From UBA877 sp034436335 (GTDB taxonomy: Bacteria > Chloroflexota > Anaerolineae > Anaerolineales > Villigracilaceae): a DNA stretch of 64,000 nucleotides. The notes below the pieces were generated by a model that ran no database searches, was not told the origin of the DNA, and was given only the letters and a program-made list of their open reading frames with translations. The DNA is taken from positions 27,538 to 91,537 of the forward strand of contig DAOTVO010000048.1 in NCBI GenBank assembly GCA_034436335.1, written 5' to 3'. Of this stretch, positions 45,332-54,569 are shown piece by piece (position 1 is the first letter of the stretch; each line of letters starts with the position of its first letter). The translations under genes were made by a program, and so were the position numbers.

Positions 45332-46672
45332 CTTGATTTCCAGCGTTTCCAGACCTTTCAAGATGTATTGATTTTGCATGCTCACGGCATAGACCATGTC
45401 GCCCTGATAGTTGGCGAGCATGAGCAGGGAGATGCCCTTGTCTATGCCGATGACATCGCCAGCGAACCAGTTTTCGGTCAGGTTGAAGGCGTCCAGGAAG
45501 CCATAGCGCCCCTTGAGCCGGTCGAGCGTGTCGTAGTATAACATTGCCTGCTTGACCTGGTCAGGGAGAAAAATGATCGAGCCGATAGCGCCGGCAGGGG
45601 CGATGGTATCGTCCACGAGGTGCTGTTTATAGTCGTAGCCAGAGGGCGGCGCGCCGTAGCGGCCTTCGTAGCCGTGCGGGCTGTCGCAGGCGGTCAGGCC
45701 CCAGGCGAGTGGGCCGAGACCGAGGTATTTCGCGTCCATGGCGACGGCGAAGTTGTAGTGCGCCAGCGTGGCCTCGACCGAATTGTCGAACCAGTTGACG
45801 CCCTTGCGGTCCACCCGGTTGCGGAAGTCAATCCAGGCGTGGCTGTACTGGTAGGTGAAGATGGAGCCAAACCAGGAGTGGATGAATGGCTTCCCATCGC
45901 CGTATTTGGCGAAGTGGCGGGTGAAGGTGTAGTAGACCGACGGGTCAATCGGATGGGTGGGCGAGCCAGCGGCCAGGACGTAGAGCATGAGTTGCTCGGC
46001 GTAGAAATCCCAGTGACCGCCGTAGCCCTCGCCGGGGCGGTAGGCCATGTAGAACATGTTGCGCTCCGGGTCCACGAACCAGGGCCAGTCCACGCCGAGG
46101 TAAATTTCCTCGGCTTTGGCCTGGGTCTCGCCGCCGCAATACTCGCCGGCAGTCAGGACGCCCATCAGCAGGATGGCGGTGTCGATGCTGGAGACTTCAC
46201 TGTTCCAGGCGCGCTTGCCGCTCTGCATATCGAGGAAGTGGAAGTAGAAGCCGTGTTCGCGGTTGAGGGCAAGGAGGGTATCGAGCGTGCCGTCAATGCG
46301 CTCGCAGGCCTGGTCGCGGGTGATGTAGCCTTTCTCGACGCCGATGACGTAGGCTGTCAGCCCAAAGCCGACCGAGGCGATGCTGGCGATGCCTTCCGAA
46401 CCGGGGTAGCGGTCGCGGATGAGGCCGTAGCCCGGACTGCCGGGGGTGGTGTTGGCCTGCTCCCAGAAGAAATCGAAGGACGAACGCATTTCCCTCTCGA
46501 TGATGTCTTCGATGTTGGCCGGCGTGGGCGTGGGCGTGGGAACGGTGGGGGTGGGGGGCGGCGGCGTGGCCGTTTTAACGGCGGCCGGCGTGGAGGTCCC
46601 GGACGGGGCGCAGCCCGCGGCCAGAAGAACGAGCAGGAGGAAAAGGGTCGTTATTTTCGAGAGTTTATTCAC
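45329..46672 (-). CDS. PF10091 (glucoamylase-like/GH144) lipoprotein
   Basis: A 447-residue secreted enzyme. The lipoprotein signal LSKITTLFLLLVLLAAGC is followed by a Thr/Pro linker, then the catalytic domain: SIASVGFGLTAYVIGVEKGY, YFHFLDMQSGKRAWNSEVSS, IDTAILLMGVLTAGEYCGG, MFYMAYRPGEGYGGHWDFYA, ACDSPHGYEGRYGAPPSGYD. It aligns along its length with the cytoplasmic paralogue at 43057. Anchored outside, it could cut the polymer to oligosaccharides for the transporters. The gene start overlaps the permease stop by eight bases. Assignment to GH144 rather than another PF10091 activity is inference. Confidence 0.85.
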   Translation of the reverse strand: MNKLSKITTLFLLLVLLAAGCAPSGTSTPAAVKTATPPPPTPTVPTPTPTPANIEDIIEREMRSSFDFFWEQANTTPGSPGYGLIRDRYPGSEGIASIASVGFGLTAYVIGVEKGYITRDQACERIDGTLDTLLALNREHGFYFHFLDMQSGKRAWNSEVSSIDTAILLMGVLTAGEYCGGETQAKAEEIYLGVDWPWFVDPERNMFYMAYRPGEGYGGHWDFYAEQLMLYVLAAGSPTHPIDPSVYYTFTRHFAKYGDGKPFIHSWFGSIFTYQYSHAWIDFRNRVDRKGVNWFDNSVEATLAHYNFAVAMDAKYLGLGPLAWGLTACDSPHGYEGRYGAPPSGYDYKQHLVDDTIAPAGAIGSIIFLPDQVKQAMLYYDTLDRLKGRYGFLDAFNLTENWFAGDVIGIDKGISLLMLANYQGDMVYAVSMQNQYILKGLETLEIK

Positions 46673-47666
46673 CGGTGATACCCGTCCTTTCGACGGACTC
46701 GACGAACCAGCGCTGGAGTACGAAGTACATCAGCAGGAGCGGCAGGATGTTCAGGAATGTCCCGGCTAGTTTGACGGCCTCATTGAGGCGGTCGAAGATG
46801 TTGACCGTGCCGGGCGGGTAGAGGTTCTGGTAGGCCTGGACGAATTTCGAGAGTTGCATCGGCAGGGTCTGAATACCGCCCTCCAGGAAGATGGTGGTCA
46901 GGTAGGTCTCGTTCCAATACCACACAATGGAGAAGATGACTGAGACGATGTAGGCCGGGACGGCGGCCGGGACGGCGATGCGCAGGAAGACGGTCAATTC
47001 CGAGGCTCCGTCCAGACGGGCGGCTTCTTCGAGGGCTTTGGGCAGGGAGAGGAAGGTCTGGTAGAAAATTAGGATAAAGATGGCGCTGCGGAAGCCTTGT
47101 CCGGCCAGGGCGGGCAGGAGCATGGACCAGATGCTGCCAAGCAGGCCTAGGTCGCGGTAGGTGAGCAGTTGCGGGATGACGGTATTCTGCGGCGGGATGA
47201 TGAAGGTCGCCAGGATGAGTGCAAAGAGGAGATTCTTGCCCGGGAATTGGTATCGCGCCAGCCCGTAGGCGATGATGGAGCAGATGACCGTCTGGATGAT
47301 AGATGGAAGCACGCTGACGGCGATGGAGGCCATCAGCGTGGAGGGGTAGTCTAGCACGCGGAAGGCCTTGACATAGTTGCCAAAGTAGAGTTCGCTTGGC
47401 ACCCATTGCACCATCGGGTTGAGCAGGTCGGAGGGGCTTTTTAGACTGGTGATGAGCATGAAGAGCAGGGGATAGAGATAGACGAATCCGATGGCGATGA
47501 GCAGAACGTACACCAGGATGATGAAAATCAACCCGTAGCGCTCGCGCGTGCCAAGCAGGAGGCCGCGGAGATGTTCGCGGCGCTCGACGATGTAGCGGAC
47601 GGGCCGCTCGATGCGCTCGCGTACCGAGACGAGGAAATCGTTCTTTTTCAGGGTTTGCAGGCTCAT
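46665..47666 (-). CDS. Sugar ABC transporter permease, MalG type (second pair)
   Basis: A 333-residue inner-membrane permease with six hydrophobic helices after an unusually long charged N-terminus (about 45 residues). The EAA loop that contacts the ATPase is LEEAARLDGASELTVFLRIA, then VPAAVPA. The family is the CUT1 carbohydrate importers. It follows the MalF-type gene with a three-base gap. It forms the second of two permease pairs in the block. No ATPase gene is present in the block. Confidence 0.92.
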   Translation of the reverse strand: MSLQTLKKNDFLVSVRERIERPVRYIVERREHLRGLLLGTRERYGLIFIILVYVLLIAIGFVYLYPLLFMLITSLKSPSDLLNPMVQWVPSELYFGNYVKAFRVLDYPSTLMASIAVSVLPSIIQTVICSIIAYGLARYQFPGKNLLFALILATFIIPPQNTVIPQLLTYRDLGLLGSIWSMLLPALAGQGFRSAIFILIFYQTFLSLPKALEEAARLDGASELTVFLRIAVPAAVPAYIVSVIFSIVWYWNETYLTTIFLEGGIQTLPMQLSKFVQAYQNLYPPGTVNIFDRLNEAVKLAGTFLNILPLLLMYFVLQRWFVESVERTGITGE

Positions 47667-47669
47667 AGG

Positions 47670-48551
47670 TCACGCCTTTTTGGCTCGCGAGGCGAGCAGG
47701 AGATAAACGAGGAGCAAAATCAACGTTAGCGCGGCGAAATACAGGAAGGACATGGCGCTGGCGTAGCCGATGCCGCCTTTGATGTCGTAGGTTTGGGCGT
47801 AGATGTAGCGCACGATTTTGTTTTCCGAGAAGTGCGAGAGGGTGATGATGGTGTAAATGGCGACCACCACATTCGTCGTCGAAAGGGAGGGCAGGGTAAT
47901 CTTCCAGAAGGCCTCCCACGAGGAAGCCCCGTCAATGGCCGCGGCCTCGTAAATGCTGCGGTCTATCTTCTGTAAACTGGCAAGATAAATCAAAATCTGC
48001 ACGCCGGAGAACCAGAGGATGAGGATGAACGAGGTCAGCAGGTACTCGGTGGGGCCGCGCAGGGCGCGCGGCATTTGCGCGACGAATTCCAGCACGGCGG
48101 GAGAGGAGGCTATTTGCGGCACAGAGGTCGCCCCCTGTGAGACCAGTTCGCGGATGACCGGCCCGCTGGTGATGACCACCGGCAGGAAGAAGATGGTGCG
48201 GAACAATCCCTTGCCCGGCAGTTTCAGGTTCAGGAAGAGGGCGATAATCATCGAGAAGATGAGGATAATCGGCACCGAAACCAGCGTCTCGACGCTGTAC
48301 TCGATGAGCAGTTCGATGAAGGTCGGGTCGGTGAAGAGGGCGTGAGTGTAGTTTTGCCAGGCGATGTAGGTCTGTTCCACGCCGTTGGCCGAGACGAGCA
48401 CTTTGTTCAGGCTGTACTGGAAGGTTTGCAGAATCGGCAGCATGGTGAAGATGGCAAAGCCGATAATCCAGGGCAGGACAAAAGCGTATCCCTGCAGCGC
48501 CTGACGGGCGCGGTAACTGAGCGAAAAACGTGGACGGGAGGGGAGGGTCAT
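47670..48551 (-). CDS. Sugar ABC transporter permease, MalF type (second pair)
   Basis: A 293-residue CUT1 permease: IIGFAIFTMLPILQTFQYSL at the first helix, LFRTIFFLPVVITSGPVIRE, and the EAA loop SIYEAAAIDGASSWEAFWKI followed by TLPSLS. It overlaps the DUF5696 gene end by four bases (ATGA), so translation is coupled. Together with the 46665 protein it forms a heterodimeric channel for a sugar ligand brought by one of the two binding proteins encoded upstream. Confidence 0.93.
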   Translation of the reverse strand: MTLPSRPRFSLSYRARQALQGYAFVLPWIIGFAIFTMLPILQTFQYSLNKVLVSANGVEQTYIAWQNYTHALFTDPTFIELLIEYSVETLVSVPIILIFSMIIALFLNLKLPGKGLFRTIFFLPVVITSGPVIRELVSQGATSVPQIASSPAVLEFVAQMPRALRGPTEYLLTSFILILWFSGVQILIYLASLQKIDRSIYEAAAIDGASSWEAFWKITLPSLSTTNVVVAIYTIITLSHFSENKIVRYIYAQTYDIKGGIGYASAMSFLYFAALTLILLLVYLLLASRAKKA

Positions 48552-50701
48552 GGGGTCACCTCTCTCGCAATGGCGTCCCGCGCCGGAATGGTCAGTCCGT
48601 ACAGGGCCACGGGACGGTCACGATAATTGACGATGATCTGCCAGCCGTTGCTGTAGGTGGTGGCAAAGACCTGCGAGGCTACTTCCTCATGCCCGATGAT
48701 GCTCGCCCCTTTCACCGCTGCGAGCAGGGCGTTTAACCAGGCGTAACCGGCCTCGACATCCGGTTCCAGTTGATGGTAGGCGGAGACGTAAATCCAACTC
48801 GAACGCGTGTCGAGGATGCGGGCGGTCTCCTCGTAGGTAAGGAAGAAAGATGGGTAAGCACCGTACTCGGCGTGCTTCAGCAGGTCGCCTTCCAGGTCCG
48901 GTGAGAAGTTGAGCGCCTCGCCGTAGTAGGGGATGTAGCCGGAGAGTACGATTTGCAGGAAAGGTACGGCCTGGCCGGCGTAGGTGTAGCCGCTGCTATC
49001 GAGCGGGATGTCGTAATATGCGCTGGTGTAGGCAAAGAGGTAATCGTTGGGAGTGTAGAAAGAGAGCGGGACCTGACTGCCGCTCAACAAAGACTGGAGG
49101 GCGGCAATCATCTCCTCCCGAGTGAGAGTCTGGCCGCGGCGGAAGTCTGAGTAGAGTGTTTTGCCGATATCATCGAGCGCCAGACCGGCGGGCAGTCGCT
49201 CGCTCAGCGACTCGCTAAGCGAGGAAAAGCGGTCTTCGATGGCGGGGACGTTGAAGTAATAATTCAATTTGTGGCGCTGGTAGCCTTTGCTGTAGGCGGT
49301 GGTGATGGCCATCGCCAGGTCGTAGCGCGAATAGGCGCTCGAGTCGTGGACGAATGCGGCTATCGGGTCGTAGTACAGGCTTAGACTGCCGCCGCGCTGT
49401 TGGATGACATCGGCCAGCGCCTTCAGGTCGGCCAGGCTGCCCAGTTTGCCGTCCAATTTGACCCGTTGCGGCGGCATAGCCGAAGCCCCGCCGGGCTGCC
49501 AGCCGTAGTAGATGACCTGCGGATTGGAGACATCCAGCGCCTCCAGGATGGCCCTGGCCTGTTCGACGGTCGTCATGGGGATGGTGCGGTTCCAGAACAG
49601 GATTTTCTCCTGCTCGGCGGCGAGAAACTCCAGCCGGATGCCGATACCGGACCCGCCGCCGGCCGCCGCCGGATGGAGGATGCCTTTCTCGACGAGGTAT
49701 TGCTGGTAACTGCGCGCCATGCCGACGTAATCGGCCTCTGCGCCGGTCAGGAAGCGGTAGTGCAGGACGATATCGTAGCGGTTGGTTCGCGGCTGGATGA
49801 CGGTCACGCCATCGCCGGAGCGGCTGGTTTTTTGAAAGTAACTTTCGTTATACAAGAAGGCGTTATACATGAAGTTGAAGTTGGTGATAACGCCGGAAGG
49901 ATGCGCTCGGAGTTCGGCGTAGGAAGCCCCGCGTTCGATGACTGCCAGGTAGGCGTTCTGCCCCTCGCCGTGCGTCATGCCGATGACCGGCATGGAGATG
50001 GTGTAGGGCCGCCGCAGGGTGGGGTTGAAGGGCAGGGTCTCCAGCATGCCCACGTCCGCGCCGTAGTAGCGGCCATAGTACATGTTCTTGGCCTGGGTCT
50101 GCTCGGCAAACGGGATAAGACTGCCGCAGCCGTCGGGGATGAACATGTATCCCGGCGTTTGCGCGCCGCGCGTGGCGCCCATCCAGGGATAGAGATGCAG
50201 CCACTCGAGGCGGTAATCGCCGTTCTCTATGATGGAGTTGAACGGCACCTCGACCCGCACGCCGCTCTCCTCCAACTGGAGGCGGAGGCCGACCGTGATG
50301 GCTGCTGCGGGAAACGTGACCTGCGCCTGAATCCCGTTTTCGATGGGCTGACTCTCGATAGTATGCTCGGCGTTGGTGATGGAGGCGCGCGAGGTGTTGG
50401 CTTTCTGGTCGAGGTAGTCAATGCTGAAGCCGCTCTGAGCGAAGGCCGTCCAGGTCTTGTTGAGACGGTCGCCCTCGGCTTTTTCGTCCAGGTTGGAGCG
50501 CCAGATGTACCCGCTGCGCTTATCCACTACCTGGAAGGCCAGCGTTTCGGCGTTGACGTACAACTGGAAATTTTCGTTCTCGGCGGTCAGGTCGTAGGTC
50601 TCCGGGATGCCCTCCGGCCGGGATGCAGCTGCGGCGGCCGGCGGCGCGCTGAAGGCCAGGAGCAGGATAGAGGTCAGGAAGAGCAACAGAAATTTTTGCA
50701 T
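48548..50701 (-). CDS. Secreted DUF5696 protein
   Basis: A 717-residue protein with a signal peptide (LLLFLTSILLLAFSAPPAAA) and no lipobox. The N-terminal beta-rich half has LTAENENFQLYVNAETLAFQ, VVDKRSGYIWRSN. A barrel-like second half contains NPQVIYYGWQPGGASAMPPQ, LKALADVIQQRGGSLSLYYD and VPFLQIVLSGYIPYYGEALN. The layout resembles a retaining glycosidase (alpha-galactosidase-like barrel), but no activity is established to my knowledge and DUF5696 is the only name I can give. It lies between a Yip1-type membrane protein and the second permease pair. Likely an outer-surface enzyme or sugar-binding partner of the transporter. Confidence 0.75.
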   Translation of the reverse strand: MQKFLLLFLTSILLLAFSAPPAAAAASRPEGIPETYDLTAENENFQLYVNAETLAFQVVDKRSGYIWRSNLDEKAEGDRLNKTWTAFAQSGFSIDYLDQKANTSRASITNAEHTIESQPIENGIQAQVTFPAAAITVGLRLQLEESGVRVEVPFNSIIENGDYRLEWLHLYPWMGATRGAQTPGYMFIPDGCGSLIPFAEQTQAKNMYYGRYYGADVGMLETLPFNPTLRRPYTISMPVIGMTHGEGQNAYLAVIERGASYAELRAHPSGVITNFNFMYNAFLYNESYFQKTSRSGDGVTVIQPRTNRYDIVLHYRFLTGAEADYVGMARSYQQYLVEKGILHPAAAGGGSGIGIRLEFLAAEQEKILFWNRTIPMTTVEQARAILEALDVSNPQVIYYGWQPGGASAMPPQRVKLDGKLGSLADLKALADVIQQRGGSLSLYYDPIAAFVHDSSAYSRYDLAMAITTAYSKGYQRHKLNYYFNVPAIEDRFSSLSESLSERLPAGLALDDIGKTLYSDFRRGQTLTREEMIAALQSLLSGSQVPLSFYTPNDYLFAYTSAYYDIPLDSSGYTYAGQAVPFLQIVLSGYIPYYGEALNFSPDLEGDLLKHAEYGAYPSFFLTYEETARILDTRSSWIYVSAYHQLEPDVEAGYAWLNALLAAVKGASIIGHEEVASQVFATTYSNGWQIIVNYRDRPVALYGLTIPARDAIAREVTP

Positions 50702-50702
50702 A

Positions 50703-52718
50703 TCAGCCCCGCAGTTGCACTTCGCGGAAAAGTGCGCCGATGAAGTCGAACAGTTGGACGAACAGGACGTAGAGGATGTAACCGGTCAGCATCATGACGG
50801 CCATGGTGAAGAGCGTCAGTAGAACGTTGCGGATGGTCTCGCCGAAGGAGTAGTTATGAACCTCCTTGACCATCAGGAAGAGCATGAGGCCGCTCCAGAC
50901 GTAAATGAGATTGAGCGAGAAGGAGTAGATGAATACCTCGTTGAAACTCAGGACGTTGGAGAGCAGGGCCAGCGGCAAGGCGAAGAGGGCATAAGGGAAG
51001 AGCGAGTAGGCTGTGCCGATGATCACGTCGCGCAGGCGGCCCTCGCCGTCGCTGATGGTGGAGACAAGGTAGTTGGCGGCGTTCCACAGCAGGAGGAACA
51101 GCAGCGTGTAGGCGAGTTCGTTTTCGGCGCGAATGTCGGAGAGATTGGCGTAGCGGTTGAAGATAAAGCCGGTCAGATAGAGGCTGACAACCCGCACGGC
51201 GAGAATCCATAGATAGAGCAGGAGCGCAAAGCCCAAACTGCCGCGCTGTTTTTTCTTGATGTAGTAGAAACTATCGGTAGGCTGTTTGATGAAGCGGAAG
51301 AGAAAGAGAAAGTCGTCCACCAGCCGGTAGCGGGTCAGACCGTCCAGCCAGCGCCGCGCCGGCTCGAACCAGCCGTAGCGCCGGTCGAGGCGTTTCACGA
51401 TGCCCTGCGTCAGCGAGAGGCCGAGGAGGACGAGGAGGCCGGTCGCCAGGTAGCGTTGCAGGATGACGTTACGCAATTCCCAGAAGGCTTCTGAGTAACC
51501 GGCGCGGTATTCGGCGTAGCGGTAATTGGTCAGGGCGCGGGCGTAGTCGCCTTCTTTGAAGTAGGCATCGCCAATGGCCTGATAGGCCATGATGAACGAG
51601 CCGTTGTAGCGCAGGACTTCCTCGAAGTAGGGTTTGGCTTCGGTGTAGAAGCCTTCTACATAGAGGCGCACGCCGTTATGTACGAGGTTGGCGAAATTAG
51701 TGGCCTTGTAGAGAACCAGGGCGTTCTTGTCTTTGTCGAGAACGTAGATGTAATCCTCGTAACGGGCGATGGCGGTGGGGTTGCTCAGTGTGCCGAGGCG
51801 CTGATCGCCCTGGTCTTTTGCGCCGAAGACAAAGAGCAGCATCCCTTTCAGGTCGTATTCGTAAATTTGCCCGTCGCTATCCACGGCCGTGACCAGCCCG
51901 CCCTCGCTGACGTGGATGTCGCGGAAGGATTTCGAGCCGAAAACTTCGGGGAAGATATTGTTGCCGGCGACGGTGAAGCGGCGGATGCTGCGTGTTGGGG
52001 CTGTTCCGGCGGTGACGGTGAAGACCATCGACTCGGAGTCAATCGTCACGTTGGAGGGCGAGGCGGCCTCATTCTTGATGAACTGCGCCAACTGTTCCTC
52101 GGTCAGGAAGATGCGCTGAAGGACCATCTTTAGCGACATCGTGGCCGGATTGGCGCCGAAATAGCCGATGAAGTGGCCGTCGGCGTTCATCATCACCAGA
52201 CCGTTGGTGGAGCCTTCGCTGACGATGTACATGTTCTGGCGGGCGTCCACGGCAATTTTGCGTGGCAGGAATTCGTTTTTCTTGCCAAATAGCGTTTCGG
52301 TGGGGCGGCCGTATTGCGCTGCCAGGTTGCCGAACCGGTCGAGGATGACGACGGTATTTGTTCCTGCGTCAGCAATGTACATCGTCCCGTCTTCGTCCAC
52401 GAACAGACCGGTTGGCTTGGAGAGGATGCCTTTCCCGTATTCAGCCTGCACTTCCATGCTGCGGCTCAACCGGATGACGCGGGCGTTGCCGGTATCGGCA
52501 ATGTAGAGGATTCCTTGCGGGGTGATGAAGAGATCTTCTGCCCCCGAAATGGGCAGGCCAACCTGCTTAACGGGGGTATAGGCATCCTGGGTCAGATATA
52601 GGCGTTTGCCGGGGCCGAGCGCCCAGGTGGTGTAGGGTGGGAGCGCCCCGGCCGGCGCAACGGGCGCAAGGCAGACCAGCAGGGTCAACAGGCCGAGAAT
52701 GCGTAAGAAGCGTTTCAT
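50703..52718 (-). CDS. NHL-propeller/TPR/Yip1 membrane protein
   Basis: A 671-residue mosaic. A signal peptide (MKRFLRILGLLTLLVCLAPV) is followed by an NHL-like beta-propeller (GAEDLFITPQGILYIADTGN, PTGLFVDEDGTMYIADAGTN, RKIAVDARQNMYIVSEGSTN) up to about residue 340. Then come two or three TPR-like helices (YFEEVLRYNGSFIMAYQAIG, DAYFKEGDYARALTNYRYAE), one membrane helix and a Yip1 domain with about five helices (LLFLLLWNAANYLVSTISDG). It overlaps the permease stop by four bases (ATGA) and almost touches the DUF5696 gene, so it is an integral part of the operon. Its role is unknown; a sensor or assembly factor for the transporter is a guess. Confidence 0.78.
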   Translation of the reverse strand: MKRFLRILGLLTLLVCLAPVAPAGALPPYTTWALGPGKRLYLTQDAYTPVKQVGLPISGAEDLFITPQGILYIADTGNARVIRLSRSMEVQAEYGKGILSKPTGLFVDEDGTMYIADAGTNTVVILDRFGNLAAQYGRPTETLFGKKNEFLPRKIAVDARQNMYIVSEGSTNGLVMMNADGHFIGYFGANPATMSLKMVLQRIFLTEEQLAQFIKNEAASPSNVTIDSESMVFTVTAGTAPTRSIRRFTVAGNNIFPEVFGSKSFRDIHVSEGGLVTAVDSDGQIYEYDLKGMLLFVFGAKDQGDQRLGTLSNPTAIARYEDYIYVLDKDKNALVLYKATNFANLVHNGVRLYVEGFYTEAKPYFEEVLRYNGSFIMAYQAIGDAYFKEGDYARALTNYRYAEYRAGYSEAFWELRNVILQRYLATGLLVLLGLSLTQGIVKRLDRRYGWFEPARRWLDGLTRYRLVDDFLFLFRFIKQPTDSFYYIKKKQRGSLGFALLLYLWILAVRVVSLYLTGFIFNRYANLSDIRAENELAYTLLFLLLWNAANYLVSTISDGEGRLRDVIIGTAYSLFPYALFALPLALLSNVLSFNEVFIYSFSLNLIYVWSGLMLFLMVKEVHNYSFGETIRNVLLTLFTMAVMMLTGYILYVLFVQLFDFIGALFREVQLRG

Positions 52719-53623
52719 CCCTTCAACCCCGAATGTGACATGGTGCTCATGACCTGACTCTGGAGGAAGATGAAGATAATCAAGTTGGGCAGGAACATGA
52801 TGAGCGCCGCGGCGGCGGAAATTCCCTGACCGGCGACGGTATTCGCCCCGGCCGTGGTGGCCGAGAGTGTGCTCAGGTAGAAAGCGAAGGTTTTTAGACT
52901 TTCGATGTTGATGTACATGGACGAGGTGTCGGCGTTGTTCCAGGTGGCCTGAAAGGTCAGGATGGCGATGGTGGCGATGGCCGGCTTGATCATCGGCAGG
53001 ATGATGCGCCAGTAAATCCAGACGTCCGATGCGCCGTCAATCTGCGCCGCTTCGATGACCTCGTCCGGAATGCCGTCCATGAACTGTTTGAGTAGGAACA
53101 AGCCTACCGGCATAGCCAGGGCAGGCAGGATGTGCACGGCGAAGGAGTCGATCAGTCCCAGTTTGGCAATGATCAGAAAGCGTGGAATGGTGACGGCAAT
53201 CGGCACGAACATCAACGCCACGGTGTTGACGGCAAAAAGCGCCTTCTTGAGTTTGAAGCGTTTCTTCGAGAGGGCGTAGGCCGCTGTTGTGGAGACAACA
53301 ACCGAAGCCGCCACCGAGAGAACGGTCACGATGATGCTGTTGAACAGGTAGCGGCTCACCGGCACGTCGGCGGTGGACATGAGGGTAAACAGGTCCACGA
53401 AGTTCTTGAAGGTCGGGTTCACTACGAAGAAGCGCGGCGGGTAGGCAAACAGTTCCTCCGCCGGTTTGAAGGCGTTGGAGATGATGAAGATGATGGGCAG
53501 GAGCATGAAGGCCACCACCGGCGCAAGGATGATGTAGAACTGTATCTGGCTGGGGTGGAAGCCGGCCGGATTGATGCCGCTGTTGCGCACGCCGCGCAGT
53601 TTGCGTAAGAAGTTCGTTTTCAT
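52715..53623 (-). CDS. Sugar ABC transporter permease, MalG type (first pair)
   Basis: A 302-residue CUT1 permease. LAPVVAFMLLPIIFIISNAF is the first helix, and EVIEAAQIDGASDVWIYWRI followed by ILPMIKPAIATIAI is the EAA loop. It ends MSTMSHSGLKG, the 'GltKG'-like C-terminus usual for MalG-type subunits. Seven bases after the MalF-type partner. It differs clearly from the 46665 permease, so the pairs are not recent duplicates. Confidence 0.93.
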   Translation of the reverse strand: MKTNFLRKLRGVRNSGINPAGFHPSQIQFYIILAPVVAFMLLPIIFIISNAFKPAEELFAYPPRFFVVNPTFKNFVDLFTLMSTADVPVSRYLFNSIIVTVLSVAASVVVSTTAAYALSKKRFKLKKALFAVNTVALMFVPIAVTIPRFLIIAKLGLIDSFAVHILPALAMPVGLFLLKQFMDGIPDEVIEAAQIDGASDVWIYWRIILPMIKPAIATIAILTFQATWNNADTSSMYINIESLKTFAFYLSTLSATTAGANTVAGQGISAAAALIMFLPNLIIFIFLQSQVMSTMSHSGLKG

Positions 53624-53630
53624 CGGCGCT

Positions 53631-54569
53631 TTACTCCTCGCTGCTGAACAAACGGTTGGCGATGCGGGAGAAGAACAAGACCATCAAGAGCAGCACGACC
53701 GATACTGCCGCTGCATACCCCATCTCATAGCGCAGAAAGCCGAAATCTTCGATGTGGTTGACGATGAGTTGACCGGCGTATTGCGGCGTGGGGTTGGCAC
53801 CTGAAAGGGTGACGCCGATGGCGCCTGCTTGGAAGGCCCCAACAATGGCCATCACTGCCCCGAAGAGCATTTGCGGTTTCATCGAGGGGATGGTGATGTA
53901 GAAAATTTCCTGCCAGCGGCTGCTCATCCCGTCAATGGCGGCGGCCTCGTAGAGTTCGGGGTTGATTTCCAGAATGCCCGCTAGCATCGCCAGAAAGCCC
54001 ACGCCCATACTGCTCCATAGGGTAACGATAATCATGATAGGCATCAAATATTGCGGCGATTGCAGCCACTGAATCGGCGCTTGAATGACGCCCAGATTGA
54101 GCAGAAAACTGTTCAAGTAGCCGTTCTGGTCGCCGCTGAAGAGCGTCTGCCATACGACGGCCATCGTCACGCCGGAGGTCATCGAGGGGGAATACAGAAT
54201 CAGCGCCAGGATGGTGCGCGGGGCGCGCGTCAGTTGCGCCAGCATCCACGCCAGCAGGAAGGAGAGCATGTACCCGCCCGGACCGATGATAACGGCAAAC
54301 TCGATGGTGTTGGGCAGGACGTACTTCATGAAAATTTCGTCCTCGGTCAGCAGGGCGATGTAGTTGCGCAGGCCGATGAACTTGGGGAATTGGATCGTGT
54401 CGAAATAGGTGAACGAAAGCAGGACGGCTACCGCTACCGGAATCACGATAAAAACCAAAAACAAGATGGCGTATGGAGAAAGAAAGGCGTAGGCGTTGCC
54501 TTCCTTTTCCAGCCAGGCGCGGAAGCGCGACTTTTCGGATTGCTGTTTTTTAGGGACGCTTGCGTTCAT
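53631..54569 (-). CDS. Sugar ABC transporter permease, MalF type (first pair)
   Basis: A 312-residue CUT1 permease: YAFLSPYAILFLVFIVIPVA as first helix, then ILALILYSPSMTSGVTMAVV and the EAA loop ELYEAAAIDGMSSRWQEIFY, ITIPSMKP. The start MNASVPKKQQSEKSRFRAWL overlaps the end of the large binding-protein gene by four bases; a seven-codon longer frame is unlikely. It partners with the 52715 protein. Confidence 0.93.
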   Translation of the reverse strand: MNASVPKKQQSEKSRFRAWLEKEGNAYAFLSPYAILFLVFIVIPVAVAVLLSFTYFDTIQFPKFIGLRNYIALLTEDEIFMKYVLPNTIEFAVIIGPGGYMLSFLLAWMLAQLTRAPRTILALILYSPSMTSGVTMAVVWQTLFSGDQNGYLNSFLLNLGVIQAPIQWLQSPQYLMPIMIIVTLWSSMGVGFLAMLAGILEINPELYEAAAIDGMSSRWQEIFYITIPSMKPQMLFGAVMAIVGAFQAGAIGVTLSGANPTPQYAGQLIVNHIEDFGFLRYEMGYAAAVSVVLLLMVLFFSRIANRLFSSEE

